Assembly: GCA_019312665.1 (NCBI GenBank)
Contig: JAFDCZ010000027.1
Coordinates: forward strand, 1-34,659
Origin: Deltaproteobacteria bacterium
GTDB taxonomy: Bacteria > Myxococcota_A > UBA9160 > UBA6930
Direction of reading: 5' to 3'
Length of the DNA: 34,659 nucleotides
In this document: one piece after another, positions 7,787 to 16,491 of the stretch
Numbering within the stretch: position 1 is the first letter of the stretch
Layout of the letters: each line of letters begins with the position of its first letter
Position numbers and translations under genes: made by a program
Notes under the pieces: generated by a model
Told to the model about the DNA's origin: nothing
Database searches by the model: none
What the model saw: only the letters and a program-made list of their open reading frames with translations

Positions 7787-8452
7787 TCAAGGGAGCGGAT
7801 CCGTTGGCGTCGCGTGGCCGTCGCCTCGGCGCCAGAGGTATCCCAGGAGCAATACCACCGCGACTCCGGCGGCCACCACACCGGCCCGCCAGTCGAGCCC
7901 GTTCTCCTGCAAGTAGGCAACCAGGGCTTCCGTCCCGAAGACCAATGCCATCATTGGAGGCGCAAAGCCGATCATGCTCCCCAGAACGAAGGGTACGAAG
8001 CGGATGTTCGAGATGCCGAGGGCCCAATGCGCGGGAGCCGCCAGGAAGAAGACCAGCCGTACGAGGATCACGGTGCGAAGCGGTCGCTCTTCCGCATGAC
8101 GCGTGAAGCGGCGCACCCGCGGTGGAAGGTGCTCTTGCACCCAATCGCGCAGGAACCAGCGTGCGGCGATGTAGGAAACGATGCCCGCGCCCACGGCTCC
8201 TGCGAGGGAGAGGCCGACCACCGTCCAGTAGGGCCAGACCGTCGTTGCAGGGCCGATGAAGAAGATGCCCGGAACACCCAGGGGCTCGATCAACGCAAAG
8301 ACAGCCACGTAGAGCAGGGGGCCGAGAACACCCGAATCGGCCAGCAATGCCTGCATGCGTTCCGCATCGGTGAGGACGCCGAGCGCACCACTCCACCAGA
8401 AGGCGAAGAGGAACAATGCGAAAGCGGGAAGGGCGAGCAGCCGCGGATTCAT
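7787..8452 (-). CDS. TVP38/TMEM64 family (VTT domain) membrane protein
   Basis: The product has 221 residues and about five or six hydrophobic segments. The centre carries the VTT/SNARE-associated signature: GVPGIFFIGPATTVWPYWTV, then GAGIVSYIAARWFLRDWV and RLVFFLAAPAHWALGISNIRFVPFVLGS. Bacterial relatives (DedA/TVP38 type) are linked to lipid scrambling and membrane homeostasis. The start ATG at 8452 begins a good first membrane helix. The gene sits 27 bases downstream of the zinc alcohol dehydrogenase on the same strand, with no obvious functional link. Confidence 0.82.
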   Translation of the reverse strand: MNPRLLALPAFALFLFAFWWSGALGVLTDAERMQALLADSGVLGPLLYVAVFALIEPLGVPGIFFIGPATTVWPYWTVVGLSLAGAVGAGIVSYIAARWFLRDWVQEHLPPRVRRFTRHAEERPLRTVILVRLVFFLAAPAHWALGISNIRFVPFVLGSMIGFAPPMMALVFGTEALVAYLQENGLDWRAGVVAAGVAVVLLLGYLWRRGDGHATPTDPLP

Positions 8453-8479
8453 GACTGAAGGCTTCTGAAGGTCTGGCGG

Positions 8480-9574
8480 CTAGGGCTGCGGGTGGAGTGA
8501 GCAGTGGATGGCGTCTTCGCCGGGAATTTCCCGCGCAAGCGTGCGGATGGCCAGCTCCGCATCTTCCAGCGAAAACTCGTGGGTATGCATTCGCTCGAGC
8601 CCGTGCTGACCACCCTCGATCATGCGGATGCCACTGCGGTAGGCGGAAGAAGTGACGCCGATCGCGCCGTGAAGCCGGATCTCCTTCATCACGATCTTGT
8701 CCGAGACGAAGTCGGGGATGGCCTTGAAGCCCTTCACGCCAGCCAGCACCACGGTGCCACCCATGCGAACCACGTCGAGGGCGTCGGTGACCGGCTTGGT
8801 GGCGTAGGACGTCACTTCCACGACGACATCGACCCCGCGGCCGTCGGTCAGCTCTTGCACGCGTTGGCGAACGTCTTCGTGCTCCACGTCGATGGTCGCG
8901 TCCGCGCCGAATGCACGCGCGAGCTCCATCTTCTTCGCATCGGCGCCGAGGCCGGTGACGATGATCTTGTTGGCGCCGGCCTGGCGCGCGGCCAGCACGC
9001 TGGCCAGGCCTCGCTGTCCTGGCCCCATCACGAGCACATCGTCGCCGGGCTTCGTCTCCGGAATCTCGACCGCCCAACGGAAACCGGCGCCCAATGGATT
9101 GAAGAGCACCGCGAGTTCCGGTGGCAGCGAGGCATCGATCTTGTGCACCACCGAGCCCGGGGCCAGCACCATGTGACGGGCGTAGGCACCCCAGAGCCCG
9201 TGCTGTTCGGCCAGGGGAATATAGGAGTAGATCTTGCGCCGTTCGCACAGGTGGCGGAGGCCGGCCAGGCAGCGCGTGCAATGCCCGCATGAGATCATGT
9301 TCTCGACCGCGACCCGATCGCCGACATCGACGCGCCAGAGCTTCGCCGCCCGGTCGCCGATCGCCTCGATCACACCGAGGGGCTCGTGCCCGGGGATGAC
9401 CGGCGTCGGCGTCCGCAGGGCTCCTTCGAATTGTTCGTAGTCGCTGCCGCAGATGCCACAGGCCTCGAGGCGCAAGAGCGCGGTGTCGTCCGTCAGGTCG
9501 GGGATCGGGAGGTCGCGTGCTTCGAGCTGACGGGGTGCGGTGAGGACCATGGCGAAGGTGGAGGGAGAAGGCAT
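8480..9574 (-). CDS. Zinc-dependent medium-chain alcohol dehydrogenase
   Basis: The product has about 364 residues. Catalytic zinc ligands are in ACGICGSDYEQFEG and the PGHEPLG motif. The structural-zinc lobe is complete (four Cys in ISCGHCTRCLAGLRHLC). The Rossmann motif is GPGQRGLASVLAARQAGA, and ELTDGRGVDVVVEVTS follows as in threonine/polyol dehydrogenase-like MDR enzymes. It should oxidise a secondary or polyol-type alcohol with NAD(P)+, but the substrate is not evident. Three in-frame ATGs (9601, 9574, 9550) are possible and none has a strong ribosome site. I chose 9574 because homologous sequence begins a few residues after it. It is divergent from the parvulin gene. Confidence 0.85.
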   Translation of the reverse strand: MPSPSTFAMVLTAPRQLEARDLPIPDLTDDTALLRLEACGICGSDYEQFEGALRTPTPVIPGHEPLGVIEAIGDRAAKLWRVDVGDRVAVENMISCGHCTRCLAGLRHLCERRKIYSYIPLAEQHGLWGAYARHMVLAPGSVVHKIDASLPPELAVLFNPLGAGFRWAVEIPETKPGDDVLVMGPGQRGLASVLAARQAGANKIIVTGLGADAKKMELARAFGADATIDVEHEDVRQRVQELTDGRGVDVVVEVTSYATKPVTDALDVVRMGGTVVLAGVKGFKAIPDFVSDKIVMKEIRLHGAIGVTSSAYRSGIRMIEGGQHGLERMHTHEFSLEDAELAIRTLAREIPGEDAIHCSLHPQP

Positions 9575-9683
9575 TGCCGGAGAGTGTATCCCGCTCTCCA
9601 TTCAGAAGCTCCGTGCGGGAGTTCGGTCTGGGCGCGGCGTTTCGCCGACACGCAGGGTCGGGCTCGGCTACGGTCACCGCCCC

Positions 9684-10574
9684 ATGAGCATCCAGCCCTC
9701 TCCGGAACGCCGGCCTGTCGTCTTGCTCGGCCTCGGCGCCTTCCTCGGCGTCGTCGTCGCCGCCTGGGGGTTGCTCTCCACGGATCCGACGGTTGGCGCG
9801 CTACCGAACGGTGCGGTTGCCCGCGTGAACAGCACGCTCATTTTGAGCGAGGACCATGAGCGCCTCGTCGAGGGCCTCGAGAGCGATATGCGCCAGGCGG
9901 TCTCGCCAGAGATGCGCAAGCGCGTTCTCGATCGGATGATCGACGAAGAGCTTCTGGTGCAGCGGGGAATGGAGCTCGGCCTGGTGGAGAGCGATCGTCG
10001 CGTGCGCGCCAACATCACGTCGGCCATGGTTCGAATGGTCGTCGTCGATGTGGAGGATCGTCCGACCGAAGAGGACGAGCTGCGTGCGTTCTACGCAGAG
10101 GAAGCACCGTTCTTCACTCAACCGGGTCGCTTGCGGGTTCGCCAGGTCTTCATCCGCGTCCGGCGGGGTGAGGACGATCAGGCGGGCCGCGCGCGGGCAG
10201 AGGCGGCACGCGCGGCCTGGGTCGGCGGGGGATCTCTCGCTGACGTTCGCAAGGCTCACGGGGATGTGGAGGTTTCGCCGGTTCCCGATGCCCTGCTTCC
10301 GCCGACGAAGCTCCGTGAGTACGTGGGGCCCACGGCGCTGCGTGCGGTCATGGAGATGTCGAAGGGCGAGATCAGTCCACCGGTCCGCTCTGGTACCGGC
10401 TACCACGTCTTCCTCCTGCTGGATCGCGAAGAGGAGCGCGTCCCGAGCTACGAAGAGGTCTCCGAGCTGGTGCGCAAGGAGTGGGTGCGCCGTTCCGGGG
10501 ATCGCGCCTTGCGTAGCTACCTCGATGATCTCCGAGCGCGGGCCGATGTCGTGCTGGCGGAGAGCGCGCCTTGA
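9684..10574 (+). CDS. Membrane-anchored parvulin-type peptidyl-prolyl isomerase (PpiC/SurA-like)
   Basis: The product has 296 residues from ATG 9684. A signal anchor (about 12-32, VVLLGLGAFLGVVVAAWGLL) is followed by a SurA-N-like helical region (50-125; DRMIDEELLVQRGMELGL). The parvulin domain (about 148-255) includes RVRQVFIRV, GDVEVSPVPDALLP and ISPPVRSGTGYHVFLLLDR. The enzyme would act in the periplasm on prolines in exported proteins. The stop overlaps the TTG start of the HupE gene, so the two are coupled. The N-terminal extension of the open frame back to 9540 overlaps the divergent dehydrogenase and has no signal-like sequence, so it was not used. Confidence 0.85.
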   Translation: MSIQPSPERRPVVLLGLGAFLGVVVAAWGLLSTDPTVGALPNGAVARVNSTLILSEDHERLVEGLESDMRQAVSPEMRKRVLDRMIDEELLVQRGMELGLVESDRRVRANITSAMVRMVVVDVEDRPTEEDELRAFYAEEAPFFTQPGRLRVRQVFIRVRRGEDDQAGRARAEAARAAWVGGGSLADVRKAHGDVEVSPVPDALLPPTKLREYVGPTALRAVMEMSKGEISPPVRSGTGYHVFLLLDREEERVPSYEEVSELVRKEWVRRSGDRALRSYLDDLRARADVVLAESAP

Positions 10575-11791
10575 AGCCCGTGTTGATGCTCGCGCTCGGG
10601 GCGGCACTCGTCGCACTCGCTGCGGGTCCCGCTGCGGCACATACACGCAGCACGTCCTACTCCACCTGGGAGATCGATGGCCGCGATGTGCGGGTGCGCT
10701 TCCGCATCCCCCAGCTCGAGCTCACGCGTCTGCCATGGGGCATCGTTTCTCCACCTCACCTTCCGGAGCCCCTCTCCCGGTATCTGCCCGACGCGCTTCG
10801 TCTGGAAGCGGAGGGCGAAGCCTGCACGTTGGCCGGGGGGCCCCGGGCTTTGGCTTCACCGCCGGAGCGGGCTCTGCTCGAATGGGAGCTGAAGTGCCCG
10901 GGCCAGGGCGCGCTCACGCTGACCAGCAATCTGCTGCGCGAGGTGGCGCCGAGCCATCTGCACTTCGCGCGTGTCAAGAAGTTGGACGGGTCCGTGGTCG
11001 AGCGCGTTCTGACGAAAGCACAGCGCAGCTGGCTCCTTCCGTCCGGGAACGGCGACGAAGTGATCGAGCCCGAGGGCAGCGGTATTCTCGAGTACGTGCG
11101 GGTCGGTGTAGAGCACATCATCAGCGGCTACGACCACCTGGTCTTCCTGCTCGGGCTCCTGCTGCTTGCCCGGCGAGCGCGTGAGGTCGTCACGATCGTG
11201 ACGGGCTTCACTGTCGCGCATAGCCTTACCCTTGCATTGGCCGCCCTCGGACGGGTGCAGCCGGAAGCAGGCGCCGTCGAAGCACTGATCGGATTGTCGA
11301 TCGCTTTGATCGCAGCCGAGAACGGATGGCTGCTCTCAGGCAGGGGCCGAGCGCTTCCGACGGCGGTGGTGGGCGTGTTGCTTGCCATGGCCGCGGCCGC
11401 AGCCTTCGGCCTGGGCTCGATTCCGCTCCAGACGCTGTTGGGCCTGGCCCTGTTCAGCGCCTGCTACTTCGCCCTGCTCGAGCGGCTCGACGCTCCCATG
11501 GGCCTTCGGGCCGCGATCGCCTTCTGCTTTGGGTTGGTCCACGGCTTCGGCTTCGCCGGTGTGTTGATGGACATCTCGCTTCCTCAGGGCCGCCTTCTTC
11601 CAGCGCTGCTTGGCTTCAACGTGGGGGTGGAGCTCGGCCAGTTGGCCATCATCGCCGCTCTCTGGCCCGTGTTGCGGGCCATCACCCACATCTACGAGGG
11701 GCGATTCCAGCGCCTGGTCGTCGAGGTCGGCACGGCGGCCGTTTGTGGCCTGGGGATCTTCTGGATGGTGGAACGAGCGTACGGGGCGTAG
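10571..11791 (+). CDS. HupE/UreJ_2 family membrane protein
   Basis: The product has 406 residues. A signal peptide (MKPVLMLALGAALVALAAGPAAA, then HTRST) is followed by a periplasmic domain of about 150 residues. The C-terminal half has about seven membrane helices with the HupE/UreJ motifs GVEHIISGYDHLVFLLGLLL, TGFTVAHSLTLALA and FGLVHGFGFAG. Conserved His/Asp residues suggest a metal transporter or metal-binding role, as proposed for HupE (nickel or cobalt). The start is a TTG that overlaps the TGA of the parvulin gene (TTGA). GTG 10580 and ATG 10586 are alternatives, but only the first two keep the Lys of the signal peptide. No hydrogenase or urease genes are present here. Confidence 0.85.
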   Translation: MKPVLMLALGAALVALAAGPAAAHTRSTSYSTWEIDGRDVRVRFRIPQLELTRLPWGIVSPPHLPEPLSRYLPDALRLEAEGEACTLAGGPRALASPPERALLEWELKCPGQGALTLTSNLLREVAPSHLHFARVKKLDGSVVERVLTKAQRSWLLPSGNGDEVIEPEGSGILEYVRVGVEHIISGYDHLVFLLGLLLLARRAREVVTIVTGFTVAHSLTLALAALGRVQPEAGAVEALIGLSIALIAAENGWLLSGRGRALPTAVVGVLLAMAAAAAFGLGSIPLQTLLGLALFSACYFALLERLDAPMGLRAAIAFCFGLVHGFGFAGVLMDISLPQGRLLPALLGFNVGVELGQLAIIAALWPVLRAITHIYEGRFQRLVVEVGTAAVCGLGIFWMVERAYGA

Positions 11792-11800
11792 AATCAGGGC

Positions 11801-12784
11801 ATGGCGGATCCCCTCCGCATCGGAATCCTGGGTGCTGCGGCGATTACCCCGTCCGCGCTGATCAAGCCGGCCAGGGATGTGCCCGAGGCCCTCGCGTTCG
11901 CAGTGGCGGCTCGCGATCCGGGACGCGCCCGCGCTTTCGCCAACAAGCACAGCCTGCCGCGGGTCCACGAGAGCTACGACTCGCTGATCGACGATCCCGA
12001 GGTGGATGCGGTCTACAACCCGCTCCCGAACAGTCTGCACGCCGAATGGACGATCCGCGCGCTCGAAGCGGGCAAGGCCGTGCTATGTGAGAAGCCCCTG
12101 GCCTCGAATGCCGACGAGGCCCAACGCATGGCCGAGACCGCTGAGAAGACGGGTCGACCGTTGATGGAGGCTTTTCACTGGCGCTACCACCCGCTCGCCG
12201 AGCGCATGCGCCAGGTGATCTTGAGCGGTCGCTTGGGCCGGGCCCATCACTTCGAGATGGACATGTGCCTGCCCGTTCCGCGGCCTGGCGACATCCGCTT
12301 CAACCTGGCGCTCGCCGGCGGTTCGACGATGGACATGGGCTGTTATTGCATCTCGATCCTGCGCTTCCTGGCCGATTCCGAGCCCGAGGTGGTCTCTGCC
12401 CACGCCAAGCTCATGGGTGCGGGCGTCGATCGCTACATGCGCGCAGAGCTGCGTTTTTCGGACGATCGCAGCGCCGCTTTCACGGCCTCTCTATTGGCGT
12501 TCACGCCCCCGCGGTTGCGAGCACGGGTGGTCGGCACCAAGGGCGAGATGCGCGTGACGAACCCTGTTGCGCCCCATTGGTTCCACCGGCTCACGATCCG
12601 AAACGAGGCGGGCACGACACGTGAAACCGAGCCGGGTCGCACGAGCTACACCCATCAGCTCGAAGCGTTCGTCCGCCTGGTTCGAGATGGTATTCCGGTG
12701 CCGACCGATGCCCGGGATGCGGTGCTCAACATGAGCACGATCGATGCGGTGTACACCGCGGCCGGGCTCCGTCGCCGCGGCTGA
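11801..12784 (+). CDS. Gfo/Idh/MocA family oxidoreductase
   Basis: The product has 327 residues. The N-terminal Rossmann fold (IGILGAAAITPSALIKPA) leads to VDAVYNPLPNSLHAEW and the catalytic EKPL motif (97-100, in VLCEKPLASNADEA). The C-terminal sheet domain has GGSTMDMGCYCISILRFL, where a conserved Asp/Gly-rich turn lines the active site. Such enzymes oxidise or reduce sugars, inositols or related diols with NAD(P). The closest named group would be trans-1,2-dihydrobenzene-1,2-diol dehydrogenase-like proteins, by motif resemblance only. It lies 9 bases after HupE and may be read from the same transcript, though the functions look unrelated. Confidence 0.88.
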   Translation: MADPLRIGILGAAAITPSALIKPARDVPEALAFAVAARDPGRARAFANKHSLPRVHESYDSLIDDPEVDAVYNPLPNSLHAEWTIRALEAGKAVLCEKPLASNADEAQRMAETAEKTGRPLMEAFHWRYHPLAERMRQVILSGRLGRAHHFEMDMCLPVPRPGDIRFNLALAGGSTMDMGCYCISILRFLADSEPEVVSAHAKLMGAGVDRYMRAELRFSDDRSAAFTASLLAFTPPRLRARVVGTKGEMRVTNPVAPHWFHRLTIRNEAGTTRETEPGRTSYTHQLEAFVRLVRDGIPVPTDARDAVLNMSTIDAVYTAAGLRRRG

Positions 12785-12840
12785 GCTCGAGGTTGGGTAC
12801 CTTTCGAGCGACTCACGGACACGAACACCCCGGGGAGCCA

Positions 12841-13440
12841 ATGGATCGCCACGAATACGAGCTTCTTGGGAAGGCCTTCACCTTCGCTGCCGAGGCCCAC
12901 GCCGAGCATACGCGGAAAGGCAATGACATTCCGTACCTGAGTCATCTGCTCCAGGTCTCGGGCCTCGTGTTGAGCTATGGCGGTACTCCCGAGTTTGCGG
13001 CGGTGGGCCTTCTCCACGATACGGTCGAGGATTGCGCCGGAGTCAGTGTCTCCAGCCTCGAGGAAATGTTCGGTGCATCGATCGCCGGCCGCGTCGCGAG
13101 TCTCACCGACCTTCTTCCGGGTGACGAACCCGATCAGAAAGGCAGCTGGCTTGATCGAAAGCAACACTATCTCGCCAAGCTGAAGGGCGCCGATGCCGGA
13201 ACCCGTCTGGTGGCGGCTTGTGACAAGCTCGACAACCTGCGTTCCCTCATTGCCGATATCGAAGAACATGGCGTCGAAACCCTTGGTCGCTTCACCGGCA
13301 GCCCGGCGCAGACGCGCTGGTACTACGAGGAAGTCCGAAACGTCATCGCTTCGGATCTTCCGGCAGCGCTCCTTCGGGAGATCGATCGACTGCTAGCGTC
13401 CCTGAAGCGATCGGTACCTGTCGCGTCCGCCGAAGGCTGA
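12841..13440 (+). CDS. Small HD-domain phosphohydrolase, MESH1/SpoT-hydrolase-like
   Basis: The product has 199 residues from ATG 12841, which has GGGGAG six bases from the start region. It is a stand-alone HD domain with H35 (in PYLSHLLQV), the HDxxED signature HDTVED (H59, D60, E63, D64) and D128 with N132 in CDKLDNLR. These are the positions that bind Mn and the nucleotide in SpoT and MESH1 hydrolases. The family removes the 3'-pyrophosphate of (p)ppGpp, and some MESH1 proteins also cleave NADPH. No synthetase or TGS/ACT domain is attached. The gene ends one base before a palindromic repeat shared with the convergent xylG. Confidence 0.82.
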   Translation: MDRHEYELLGKAFTFAAEAHAEHTRKGNDIPYLSHLLQVSGLVLSYGGTPEFAAVGLLHDTVEDCAGVSVSSLEEMFGASIAGRVASLTDLLPGDEPDQKGSWLDRKQHYLAKLKGADAGTRLVAACDKLDNLRSLIADIEEHGVETLGRFTGSPAQTRWYYEEVRNVIASDLPAALLREIDRLLASLKRSVPVASAEG

Positions 13441-13475
13441 GGAAAGTAAACCCCGTCCCCGCTCGTTTACTTTCC
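13441..13475. repeat. Palindromic REP-like element between convergent genes
   Basis: GGAAAGTAAAC (13441-13451) and GTTTACTTTCC (13465-13475) are perfect 11-base arms around CCCGTCCCCGCTC. The element starts right after the stop of the HD gene. On the other strand its right arm supplies the last two codons and the TAA of xylG. The GGAAAGT and CCCCGTCCCCG blocks recur in the larger palindrome at 27090-27170, so this is a dispersed element rather than a chance hairpin. There is no T-run, but as RNA it could still terminate or protect transcripts from both sides. Confidence 0.75.
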
Positions 13476-14192
13476 GAGCATCCAGAGAATGACGTCTTCT
13501 CGGGTCGTGTCTTGGCAGGAAGCGGTGGCTACGAGTTGGCCGCTTCGCAGCACGGCGACACGGTCGGCGAGGTCGAGCAAGCCGTGGAGATCGTGGCTCA
13601 CGACGACGATGGCGAGGCCTTCGTCTCGAAGGCGTCGGATCACCTCATGAACCATGCTCGTCTCGGCGCTGCCAAGGCTCGCAGTGGGTTCATCCAGGAT
13701 CAGCACGCGAGCCCGGAAGCGGAGGGCTCGCGCGATGGCGACGGCCTGGCGTTCGCCGCCGGAGAGCGCGCGGACGGGTGTACGGAAGGCATCGAACGCC
13801 GGGTTTACGCGGGCCAGGACTTCGCGGGCCTCTGCCTCCATGCGAGGCTCGTCCAGCAAGCCATGGCGAGTGTGTTCGCGGCCCAGGAAGAGGTTGGCAG
13901 CTGCGTCGAGGTTGTCCGCCAGGGCGAGATCCTGATAGACGGTCTCGATGCCGGCGCTGCGGGCGTCGCGCGGGCTCTTGATCGCGACGGGCGCGCCGTC
14001 GATGCGGATTTCCCCCTCGTTCAAGGGGTCGGCACCGGAGAGCGTGCGCATCAGGGTCGATTTCCCTGCGCCGTTGTGGCCGACGAGGCCGAGCACCTCC
14101 CCTGCGTTCAACTGGAGGTCCACGCCTTCGACAGCCCGCACGCCTCCGAAGTGTTTGCCGACTCCGCGCATTTCGACGAGCGGGGCGCTCAT
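13467..14192 (-). CDS. xylG: Sugar ABC transporter ATP-binding protein, single-domain XylG type
   Basis: The product has 241 residues from ATG 14192, which has GGGAGAG upstream and shares ATGA with the permease stop. Walker A is GHNGAGKS (38-45), the signature LSGGERQ is at 143-149, Walker B is VLILDEP, and the H-loop is H200. The pattern, including SGADPLNEGEIRIDG, is that of the sugar-importer CUT2 class. E. coli XylG has two fused ATPase domains of about 500 residues in total. This protein has only one and would have to work as a homodimer, as in many non-enteric CUT2 systems. The final Gly-Lys-stop lies in the palindrome at 13441-13475. It powers XylH/XylF. Confidence 0.85.
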   Translation of the reverse strand: MSAPLVEMRGVGKHFGGVRAVEGVDLQLNAGEVLGLVGHNGAGKSTLMRTLSGADPLNEGEIRIDGAPVAIKSPRDARSAGIETVYQDLALADNLDAAANLFLGREHTRHGLLDEPRMEAEAREVLARVNPAFDAFRTPVRALSGGERQAVAIARALRFRARVLILDEPTASLGSAETSMVHEVIRRLRDEGLAIVVVSHDLHGLLDLADRVAVLRSGQLVATASCQDTTREDVILWMLGK

Positions 14193-15322
14193 ACGCTCTC
14201 CCTTCGGAAGTGGCCGTCGATCCATACGGCAAGGATCAACACCAGGCCAATCGCGATCTGTCGTGCGGCGCTGGAGGCGCCGATCAGGACCAGGCCGTTT
14301 TCGAGGCTCTGCATCAGCAGCGCGCCGAGCAACGCACCGATCACGCTTCCGCTCCCCCCGCGCAACGAGGCCCCGCCGATCACCGCGGCAGCGATCACGC
14401 TCAGTTCGGCGAGCGTCCCCATCGAGCTGGTCCCGGCCTCGAGGCGCGCAACCGTCACGCTACCAGCCAGCGCCGCCAGGAGGCCGAGCAGCGCGAACAA
14501 GCCGAGGGTGACGCGGCGGGTGTCGATGCCTGCGCGCTCAGCAGCCGTCGGGCTTCCGCCCATTGCAAACACCCAACGACCGAAGCGCGTGGCGTGGGCA
14601 AGCATGCCCACGGCCAGCGAGACGACAGCGAGAATCACAACGGGGTAGGGCACGCCGCGAACCGGTCCACCTTCGCGCAACGGCGTCGTGAAGAGGAATA
14701 CTGCGCCGAGGCCAAGCGCACAGACGGTTGCGCCACCGAGCCATTGGGATCGGGAGGCGCCTCGCCGGACACGCCAGGTCGCGAACGCAATGCAACCAGC
14801 AGCGGCCACCGCCCAGCCTGCCCAAGCAGGGAGGGTGCCTCCCGGCCCGCCGCCGATGCGCGAAAAGCCCTCCGCCAGTGGCGCCACCGTGCGGCCGTCG
14901 GTCACCAGGAAGGCGGCCCCCCGAAACACCAGCAGGCCAGCCAGGGTGACCACGAAGGAAGGAACACCGCGGTAGGCCACCCACCAGCCCTGCCAGGCTC
15001 CGATCGCCGCGCCGAGGCCGAGGCCTGCGACCAACGCGACGGGTCCGCTCCAGGCGGCTTCGCGCGGCCATACCTCGGCCTGGAGCACCGCCACGACCAT
15101 CCCGGTGGCGCCGAGGACGGACCCGACCGAGAGATCGATCTGTCGCGCGGCAATGGCCAGTACCATGCCGGTCGCCATCAATCCGACGACGCAGGTCTGT
15201 ACCGCCAGATTGGTGAGGTTGCGCGGGGTGAGAAAGGCGCCGTCCGAGGCCAGGTGAAAGCCAATCCACAACGCAGCGAGAGCGACCAACAAGCCCGCCC
15301 GACGCCAGGACTCTCCCGTCAC
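14189..15322 (-). CDS. xylH: Sugar ABC transporter permease, XylH type
   Basis: The product has about 377 residues from GTG 15322. The open frame extends further upstream but only through the coding region of xylF. There are about ten membrane helices. Family landmarks include LTPRNLTNLAVQTCVVGLMATGMV, the RQIDLSVGSVLG motif of CUT2 permeases, GVPSFVVTLAGLLVFRG and the C-terminal GGASLRGGSGSVIGALLGALL. It should form the inner-membrane channel of a pentose-type importer. The gene follows xylF by 10 bases and overlaps xylG by 4 bases (ATGA), so the three are one operon. Confidence 0.85.
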   Translation of the reverse strand: MTGESWRRAGLLVALAALWIGFHLASDGAFLTPRNLTNLAVQTCVVGLMATGMVLAIAARQIDLSVGSVLGATGMVVAVLQAEVWPREAAWSGPVALVAGLGLGAAIGAWQGWWVAYRGVPSFVVTLAGLLVFRGAAFLVTDGRTVAPLAEGFSRIGGGPGGTLPAWAGWAVAAAGCIAFATWRVRRGASRSQWLGGATVCALGLGAVFLFTTPLREGGPVRGVPYPVVILAVVSLAVGMLAHATRFGRWVFAMGGSPTAAERAGIDTRRVTLGLFALLGLLAALAGSVTVARLEAGTSSMGTLAELSVIAAAVIGGASLRGGSGSVIGALLGALLMQSLENGLVLIGASSAARQIAIGLVLILAVWIDGHFRRESV

Positions 15323-15332
15323 GCCGCCGGGC

Positions 15333-16355
15333 TCATCGACAAGCCGGAGGCAGTTCGCCCCCGCCAACACAGATATCTGCCTTCGAGGCCCAGCCCGCAT
15401 CGAATACGACGCCCAGGTTCGCCCGCGTGATCGGTATCGGGGCAAGCAGGATCGAGGGCACAGGGATCCCGCGCGGTCCGTCACGGTAGGGTTGGGTTCC
15501 CACGACGCCCCCGGGCTCTGCGCCTCGACCCATTTCCAACGCGACCCGCGCCGCAAGTTTGCCGAGTGCGCGAGCATCCTTCCAGACACTCACGGCCTGG
15601 TCGCCCTGCGCGACCCGATGCAAGGCGGCGCGATCGCCGTCCTGGCCCGAGACGGGAATTCCATTCATTCCCTGGGCACGAAGCGCCGCGATCACGCCGC
15701 CCGCCATCCCATCATTCGAGCAGACGACCGCGTCAACCCGGTTGTCATTGGCGGTGAGGATTTGCTCCATCACCCGCTGGGCGAGCTCGGGCAACCAATC
15801 ATCGATGGCTTGTTCCCCCGCATTGACGATCTGGCCCGCATCGAGGGCTGGGCCGAGCACATCGAGTTGCCCCTGATGGACGAAGGCCGCGTTCGGATCC
15901 TGGGAAGAACCCTTGATGAACACGTACCGGCCCTTGGGTTTCAGCTTCTGGATCTCACGGGCCTGCATCCGGCCGACCTCGCGGTTGTCGAATGAGAGGT
16001 AGACGACATCTTCCCGCTCGATCAACCGGTCGTAGGCGATGACGGGGATTCCTTCGGCTCGGGCCATTCGCACCGCAGGGAGGATCGCATTCTGATCGTG
16101 AGCGACGAGAATGAGCACGTCGGCCCCACGGGCCAGCAGGCTCTCCACATCCGCGAGCTGTTTCTCCGCACGGCTCTGCGCATCTGCGGACACATAGCGA
16201 GCACCCGCGGTCTCGAGCGCCTCGCGCAATGCGGCTTCGTCGGTCTTCCAGCGTTCTTCCTGGAAGTTCGACCAGCTCACGCCGACGACGAGTGGTTTCG
16301 CGGAAGCGGCGGCGGCCAGCCACAGGAATGCAATCGCGATGAAGAGCCGGGCCAT
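15333..16355 (-). CDS. xylF: D-xylose-type ABC transporter substrate-binding protein
   Basis: The product has 340 residues. A signal peptide ([19 protein letters not shown]) is followed by a type I periplasmic binding fold closely resembling XylF. Matching segments are [90 protein letters not shown] and VSGQDGD. It binds sugar in the periplasm and delivers it to XylH. The assignment to xylose rests on the family pattern; no xylose isomerase or kinase genes are nearby. ATG 16355 lies 2 bases after the stop of a possible 41-codon frame, so it may be translationally coupled to it. Confidence 0.88.
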   Translation of the reverse strand: MARLFIAIAFLWLAAAASAKPLVVGVSWSNFQEERWKTDEAALREALETAGARYVSADAQSRAEKQLADVESLLARGADVLILVAHDQNAILPAVRMARAEGIPVIAYDRLIEREDVVYLSFDNREVGRMQAREIQKLKPKGRYVFIKGSSQDPNAAFVHQGQLDVLGPALDAGQIVNAGEQAIDDWLPELAQRVMEQILTANDNRVDAVVCSNDGMAGGVIAALRAQGMNGIPVSGQDGDRAALHRVAQGDQAVSVWKDARALGKLAARVALEMGRGAEPGGVVGTQPYRDGPRGIPVPSILLAPIPITRANLGVVFDAGWASKADICVGGGELPPACR

Positions 16356-16357
16356 GT

Positions 16358-16483
16358 CTAGAATTCCAGGGGGAGCTCGAGATGCCGCGTGTAGCGGAGA
16401 TCCCGCTGCCCGAGCAGAAGGAGGCCTGCTTCGGCGCTCGCCCCTGCCTTCTCGTGCGCTTCTTCGACGTTCGAGTCGTCCAA
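16358..16483 (-). CDS. Possible small acidic protein between hydrolase and xylF
   Basis: On the minus strand a TTG at 16483, preceded by GAGGG at about 5 bases, opens a 41-codon frame ending TAG at 16358-16360, two bases before the xylF start. The product begins [20 protein letters not shown] and ends with a Leu-rich [13 protein letters not shown] stretch. It fills almost the whole gap between the upstream hydrolase and xylF, and the composition looks coding-like. I do not recognise it. It could be a real small protein, a leader peptide that couples xylF translation, or the remnant of a longer gene. Confidence 0.4.
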   Translation of the reverse strand: MDDSNVEEAHEKAGASAEAGLLLLGQRDLRYTRHLELPLEF

Positions 16484-16491
16484 TGATTCCC

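Noticed and set aside
9579-9599. GGAGAG/CTCTCC inverted repeat between the divergent dehydrogenase and parvulin genes
   Set aside because: The arms are only 6 bases long, partly inside the dehydrogenase 5' region, with no matching regulator nearby.
7773-9677. Long minus-strand frame across the dehydrogenase and VTT genes
   Set aside because: It is out of frame with both recognised genes on the same strand, and its translation is a low-complexity Arg/Gly/Pro string.
14189-15589. Longer N-terminus for XylH
   Set aside because: The residues upstream of 15322 lie inside xylF and are not membrane-like.
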